Assembly (NCBI RefSeq): GCF_000003815.2
Contig: NC_049982.1
Location: 8,717,028 to 8,781,027, forward strand
Reading direction: 5' to 3'
Length of the DNA: 64,000 nucleotides
Source of the DNA: Branchiostoma floridae
Taxonomy: Eukaryota; Chordata; Leptocardii; Amphioxiformes; Branchiostomatidae
The notes beneath the pieces are model-generated. The model was not told where the DNA came from. It saw only the letters and a list, made by a program, of their open reading frames with translations, and made no database searches. Position numbers and translations under genes: made by a program. This document shows, piece after piece, positions 61,873 to 64,000 of this stretch; the stretch's first letter is position 1, and each line of letters opens with the position of its first letter.

Positions 61873-64000
61873 TATGCTGTGTTCTTTTGTATCAGCGTGC
61901 CGTGAGTCACTATTGTACAGAATCCCTCCTGTGGATGGAATGTCGTCTACTTCGTTCTTTCCATAAGGACCCTGACCGGCACTTGCCAATGGATTGTCTT
62001 TCTCATATTTGGGCTGTACGCTGTCAACTGCTGACAGCGACTGGTCCTGTGGTTGGGCGGGTGGTTGTTTGACGTTTGTTGCCTCTTCGTAAGTTTCGTT
62101 TTGGAGTGGTGTAGAATCTGCCTCCGGATCACTTTTGACAGCTTGTGGAGAGTCAGGGTATCCTATTGCATACGGCTTGATTTTATAGTTGTCATCTTGC
62201 TCTTGGTCGCCGATGCTGGTCTCTCGATGGCACTGAATCTGTGGCCCTGGCTCTTCATCGTAAGCCACGGCATATGGCTGAATCCCTGCCCCCTCGTCTT
62301 CGGCATAGGCCACTGCGTATGGCTTAATGGTACAGGTGGTTTCTGGTGTCTTGTCACAGGGAGGGGCGGGTCGTATGTCGGTGGCTGAGTTTCCTTCAGA
62401 TCCTTGCAGTTCTTCCGGATCAGCGTAGGTCACTGCATACGGCTCAATATTTCCTGCTGTATTCGGAGGCGCTTCTTCATCTGCCTCGGGTGCTACGTCA
62501 TGAGCAGCCGGTTCTGTGCCACTGCAAAACTCGCAGACGAGGAAGGCAGACACTGTTGCTAACACGAGCAGAAGCGGCACACAAAAGGCAATGGCAATGA
62601 AGCTGTTGACATCCTCGCTAATCACTGGGTCTCCCTCAAGAAGAACGATAATGTCTATCGCTGTCGTATGCTTAGAGGCTGTCATGTCGGTTGGGTATAT
62701 CTCCGTATAGTCCTCGGTGACGATGGTCTCGTGGTACAGACTGCTGTTAGTGATTTGAGGGCCCGTTGAGACAACGTTTGTCGTGACGGTGGTGACGGAC
62801 ATTTCCTTATGTTGTGTGGACCTGTTCATTTGGTGTGGCCTGTAAGTGGTGGTCTGGCAAATACCCTTCCTGATGTTGGATGGAAAAAGTCCTTTGAGGT
62901 CAGCAGGTGATGCGCACGTTAGAAGGGGATGGAATGAAAGGTGGTATAGACGTCGTTGGTTGCAGATAAACCACTCGTCGCATTGCACCTTGATCTTTCC
63001 CATCAGAAGACGTACGCGCTGGTTTTGCTGCAGAGGCATGACTTTGCTGTCGATGACAGAGATGCGATTGTTCTCTAGGTAGACATATCGCAATGTCCTG
63101 GGCTGTAGAAGAGAAACGGTGGGTACAGAACGCAGGAGGTTGTTTTCCAACCACAGGGAATCAAGGAGAGGCAAGCCGCGAAAGGCTTGATGTGATAGGA
63201 AAGAGATCATGTTCTTGTCAAGATACAAGTGGTTTAGTTTGTCAAGGCCAAGGAATGCATCCGGTTCTGAGGGAAAAAATGAGGGATATGTTGATTAAAT
63301 GGATATTTAATTATAAGTGCTGTCACATTTCTTCTCAGTATCATCTGATGCAAAATAAGATACATGTAGGCATCTGACGTTATTTGGATTATTCGACAGC
63401 AAATTTGGTGTTTGGCTATAGTGTATAATGTTCCTGCTATAGGTTTTGTGTTAATACGACCAACCAAGTAGTCGCCTCATTCAAAACCTAATGACGAGCC
63501 ATTTCTATACTTGTTTAAGTGATAGATAGCCACCATGAAACACTATCACAGTGAAGGTGATATTGAGGGATGTGTTAATCAATGTACCGCTACGGTACTA
63601 TTTGCTGGAATCTATTGCACAACTATTGCAGAGCAACTCAAATAACATCTTCGCTAATTGAGCGACGAAGTCCCTATCGACTTACCAAGAATAATGATGC
63701 GGTTGTCTTGAAGGTGGAGGCTTTGCAAAAGTGGTAGACCCATGAAAGCCCATCTCTGTACTTTGGAAACATTGGACCTTTGAATCTTCAGAAGGTGAAG
63801 ATGTGAAACTTTGGAAAAAGCTCGTTGCTGGAGCGTAGACGAACAAAGGTGCTCAATGAAGATGGATCGAGTCCGTTTGATGAAGTCAGTCGGTATCGTC
63901 TTCAGACATATAGGAAAGCTGTACATGCCTCCATGTCCAGCCCAGCTGCAGGCGGACATCGCGCCAGACTTTTGGGGACAGCGACAAGCCAGGAGATTTG
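61852..64000 (-). CDS. LRR single-pass receptor with repeated Tyr motifs, 5' partial
   Basis: Exon 63686 to the window edge encodes an LRR N-cap (CRCPQKSG ... CLKTIP) and first repeats (LPLLQSLHLQDNRIIIL), with donor G|GTAAGT. Exon 63266-61852 joins in phase 1 (EPDAFLGLDKLNHLYLDKN), giving further repeats, an LRR C-cap (VQCDEWFICNQ ... LLTCASP), a Thr/Ser stalk, a TM helix (SFIAIAFCVPLLLVLATVSA) and a ~225-residue cytoplasmic tail. Four copies of I-x-P-Y-A-[VI]-x-Y lie in the tail (IEPYAVTY, IKPYAVAY, IQPYAVAY, IKPYAIGY), each with two tyrosines, suggesting phosphotyrosine docking; that is inference. The last residues RRAFKK and the TAA stop come from the mariner element. Overall plan resembles LRR-TM adhesion or innate-immune receptors of invertebrates; no orthologue recognised. 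Signal peptide lies beyond the edge. Confidence 0.75.

Overview
The window is animal nuclear DNA: spliced genes with GT-AG introns, short dispersed exons, CR1-like LINE debris, a mariner relic and many terminal-inverted-repeat elements. Gene content (glucagon-like prohormone, TRIM/filamin-type exon, lineage-specific leucine-rich-repeat receptor, single-exon patatin protein, prokaryote-like SNF transporter) and a dense MITE load fit an invertebrate deuterostome, most likely a lancelet (Branchiostoma). The species call is inference. No RNA genes or CRISPR arrays were seen.

Layout. 1-699: last part of a minus-strand Thr-rich mucin-like gene running off the left edge. 0.9-4.6 kb: one CR1-like LINE 3' end broken by three separate insertions. 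4.9-6.2 kb: two-exon secreted C-type lectin (minus). 6.7-14.8 kb: repeats, no convincing gene. 14.9-15.2 kb: filamin-type Ig exon (minus). 16.3-19.3 kb: a 1011-residue intronless gene with GTPase-like, RING-like and patatin parts (minus). 19.5-22.7 kb: a ~960-bp tandem duplication followed by two back-to-back TIR elements. 27.4-33.6 kb: eight-exon plus-strand gene for a ~1230-residue type II membrane protein with a beta-helix-like region and two tandem FAM20/four-jointed-like kinase domains. 35.2-42.1 kb: minus-strand prohormone gene with TATA box, signal peptide, four tandem glucagon/PACAP-like peptides and poly(A) signal. 46.2-48.7 kb: a 1250-bp tandem duplication. 52.9-60.2 kb: plus-strand SNF/SLC6-type transporter of at least 12 exons, with a 44-bp minisatellite grown over one splice donor. 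61.3-64.0 kb: minus-strand LRR receptor whose C-terminus was cut by a mariner element that now supplies its stop codon.

The genes do not form an operon or obvious pathway; neighbours are unrelated, as usual in animals. Several products enter the secretory pathway (lectin, Golgi-type kinase, prohormone, LRR receptor, mucin). The strongest candidates for something undescribed are the GTPase-RING-patatin protein, the double FAM20-like protein with degraded catalytic motifs, the four-copy peptide precursor, and the mariner-truncated receptor tail. All exon models were read by eye from splice consensus and reading phase and have no transcript support here.
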